From Ceratodon purpureus (Eukaryota > Streptophyta > Bryopsida > Pseudoditrichales > Ditrichaceae), in assembly GCA_014871385.1 (NCBI GenBank), contig CM026421.1:14940548-15004547 (forward strand): a stretch of 64,000 bases of DNA, written 5' to 3'. Every line of letters starts with the position of its first letter. Position 1 is the stretch's first letter. This document shows, piece after piece, positions 62,191 through 64,000 of the stretch. The translations under genes were made by a program, and so were the position numbers. A model generated the notes under the pieces. The model had not been told where the DNA came from and searched no databases. It was given only the letters and a program-made list of their open reading frames with translations.

Positions 62191-64000
62191 ATTCTTGTTA
62201 TTTGTAATGGAATTTGTGTTCTTACATGTTCTTACATTGATATTGTATTACAGATAATAGAATCATGTTGAATTAGATGTGCTTTGGTAAAACAGTGGCA
62301 AGAATAAATTATTACTATATTTGACTATCACAAACTTCTTAATAGAAACACATTTTCTAATGATGATAAATCATTTTATAGATTATAATTAGAGAATTTC
62401 CAATATAATTTGCAAATTAGGAATTTAGGCATATAAAATAACAATTTTGACACATTTTAAATTCAACTATTCAGATTCCAATGAATTCTAAGGATATAAG
62501 CCAAGTTAATAGCTAAGTTATAAGGATATTAATCCTTTATAGATGTGACAATGTTTACATTGCCTCATTATATCATTTGATGATATAGCATCAAAGCCCT
62601 TGCAATAAAGCTAGGCCTTGTCTTAAGGTCTTAACCTCTAGAGTTGGAAAGCCCCAAAACTACCAAAACCCTCAAAACTCGCCTTTTCTTAATACAAGCT
62701 GTAAGTTCTCAAGTTTTGATGTGTATTGGGAGAAAACAACCGTAGCATCTAGTATCTTACTTGTACGTGTACATGTACTCCAAATCTTAGATTCAAAATT
62801 CTTACCATTTGTGCGATCTTAATGTTCAAAGTTTGAAAAAAAGTTTTCTTCGATTGTTGCAATGTGGATTTGAAGTGTCTTGTGAGCCAAAAAAATCAAT
62901 TTCAACAGTAAATCTGACTTGAGGCTCTTCAAGTACTTGTTCTGAGGTGGGTTCAGAATATGTCCATGCACTATTTACCTTCACACGGCCTATAAAATCT
63001 AAAGAAATGCTTGTTTTTTTCACATAGAGGTATGTTGAAATTCAAATACAAAGGCTTGTCTTTCATAGTAAGAAAGGCATATGGAGAAATATTTGGATTG
63101 AAAATCCAAGCAGTGGGATCATGCTTCAAAATATTATTTACGTGTCAAAAAACCACAATTTGAAATAAAGTAAAATCTCAATTTCGGTGGATATTTAAAG
63201 TTTCTATGATCTATTTAATTTTGGGCAAATTTTGAGGATAAATGAGCATATACTACAGTTTTAGGCAGATTTTAGATGGCCTTAAAAGTATTCTCAAACT
63301 TTGACAGCAAATATTTTCTAAAGTATGAAGAATTTTGAAGCATGATGGTGGTATTTCCTAAAGTCAAAAGTATTTAAGGTATTTTCTAAAGTATCAAACC
63401 AAAGTATTTAAGGAATTTTCTAAAGTATAAAGAATTTTGTAGATCCTGGTCATTTTGACTTTAGGGATTGATGACAAGGTTGGCCCTCCCTTCTTCCTCC
63501 CTTCATTGCTTCTAAACATAAAGGGCCTACGGTTTCCTTGTAGTAACTTTGACATTTTTAATGAAACCAAGGTTCCCAAATTAGTCTAGAGGGGTCCACT
63601 TAGTTAATTTTAGATTTTATATATATTCATCAATAGAATATTTACAAAAGGCATTTTTAGATTAAAACAACTAACAATTCAAGAGTAGTATTATGGATTT
63701 TATATTGAATTAATTTTGTTGCACAGAAATGAAGGCATTAAAGATGATTTTCAGTAAACAAATATGAAACTTACATCTTAAAGTTAATATTTTTTAATTG
63801 TGTCAAAAAATTTAAGCATAGAAATATTTTTTTGGGCATATATTATTGGTTTTAATCCCTAAGGTTTTTTGTCTGTTTGTTTTGCCAAATTTGTCAAAAC
63901 TAACTCCATCTCATTTAAGGCCTAATAATTCTGAACATAGGCATCACTAATTAAATTTAACCGTAAGATCTTGAAATTAATCCGTTACTTTACTCACATA
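62191..64000. other. AT-rich DNA to window end, with a small tandem repeat
   Basis: No gene is visible. At about 63310-63440 the word TTTTCTAAAGTAT(N)AA recurs three times, with a fourth related TTTCCTAAAGTC copy. The words AAGTATTTAAGG are about 34 bp apart, a short degenerate tandem repeat. Confidence 0.5.

Noticed and set aside
1..64000. CRISPR arrays, prokaryotic operons, phage or viral genes
   Set aside because: No regularly spaced identical repeats with unique spacers, and no such gene families were seen; the tandem arrays present are degenerate plant repeats.

Overview
The window is nuclear DNA of a land plant. It holds four multi-exon genes with GT-AG introns, plant-type families, microsatellites and Tc1/mariner-like MITEs, set in AT-rich intergenic DNA. 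One gene encodes IFT122, a component of the intraflagellar transport A complex. Because flowering plants and conifers have no cilia, this points to a lineage with swimming sperm. Compact introns (mostly 70-700 bp) favour a bryophyte or another seed-free plant, but the species cannot be fixed from the sequence alone.

Layout. (1) 474-2226, plus strand: a HECATE-like (subfamily VIIIb) bHLH transcription factor, 3 exons, with a long leader that contains short upstream ORFs. (2) About 2.5-21 kb: no recognisable gene. This stretch holds an 83-bp duplication beside a large (GA)n/(CT)n block, a decayed retroelement trace near 9.2 kb, a G-quadruplex-capable GC-richer island at 9.8-10.4 kb, and three fold-back elements (12.2, 14.7 and 16.2 kb). 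(3) 20993-24812, minus strand: a DEG10-type mitochondrial serine protease, 9 exons, 625 aa, with a telomere-like repeat just upstream. (4) 28185-35933, plus strand: IFT122, 22 exons, 1259 aa. DEG10 and IFT122 are divergent, and a fold-back element (26896-27103) lies between them. (5) 36568-44386, minus strand: dihydroxyacetone kinase (DhaK-DhaL fusion), 19 exons, 590 aa, tail to tail with IFT122. (6) 44.4-46.1 kb: the DAK promoter side, with a (CT)n tract, a strong G-quadruplex block and a 153-bp tandem duplication. (7) 46.2-64 kb: gene-poor and very AT-rich. It holds a three-unit and a seven-unit degenerate tandem array, two TA-flanked Tc1/mariner-like MITEs (52081-52401, 60193-60432), another terminal-inverted-repeat element (48628-48891), a near-perfect 87-bp-arm hairpin (55894-56083) and a LINE-type reverse-transcriptase trace (about 62.13 kb).

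The four genes do not form a pathway: they are a developmental regulator, a mitochondrial protease, a ciliary transport subunit and a triose kinase. I rebuilt the exon chains by hand from splice sites, reading phase and recalled family alignments. Every chain closes in frame from ATG to stop. I found no CRISPR array, no credible tRNA or rRNA, and no evidence of a new multi-gene system. The most unusual material is the repeat and fold-back content of the intergenic DNA.
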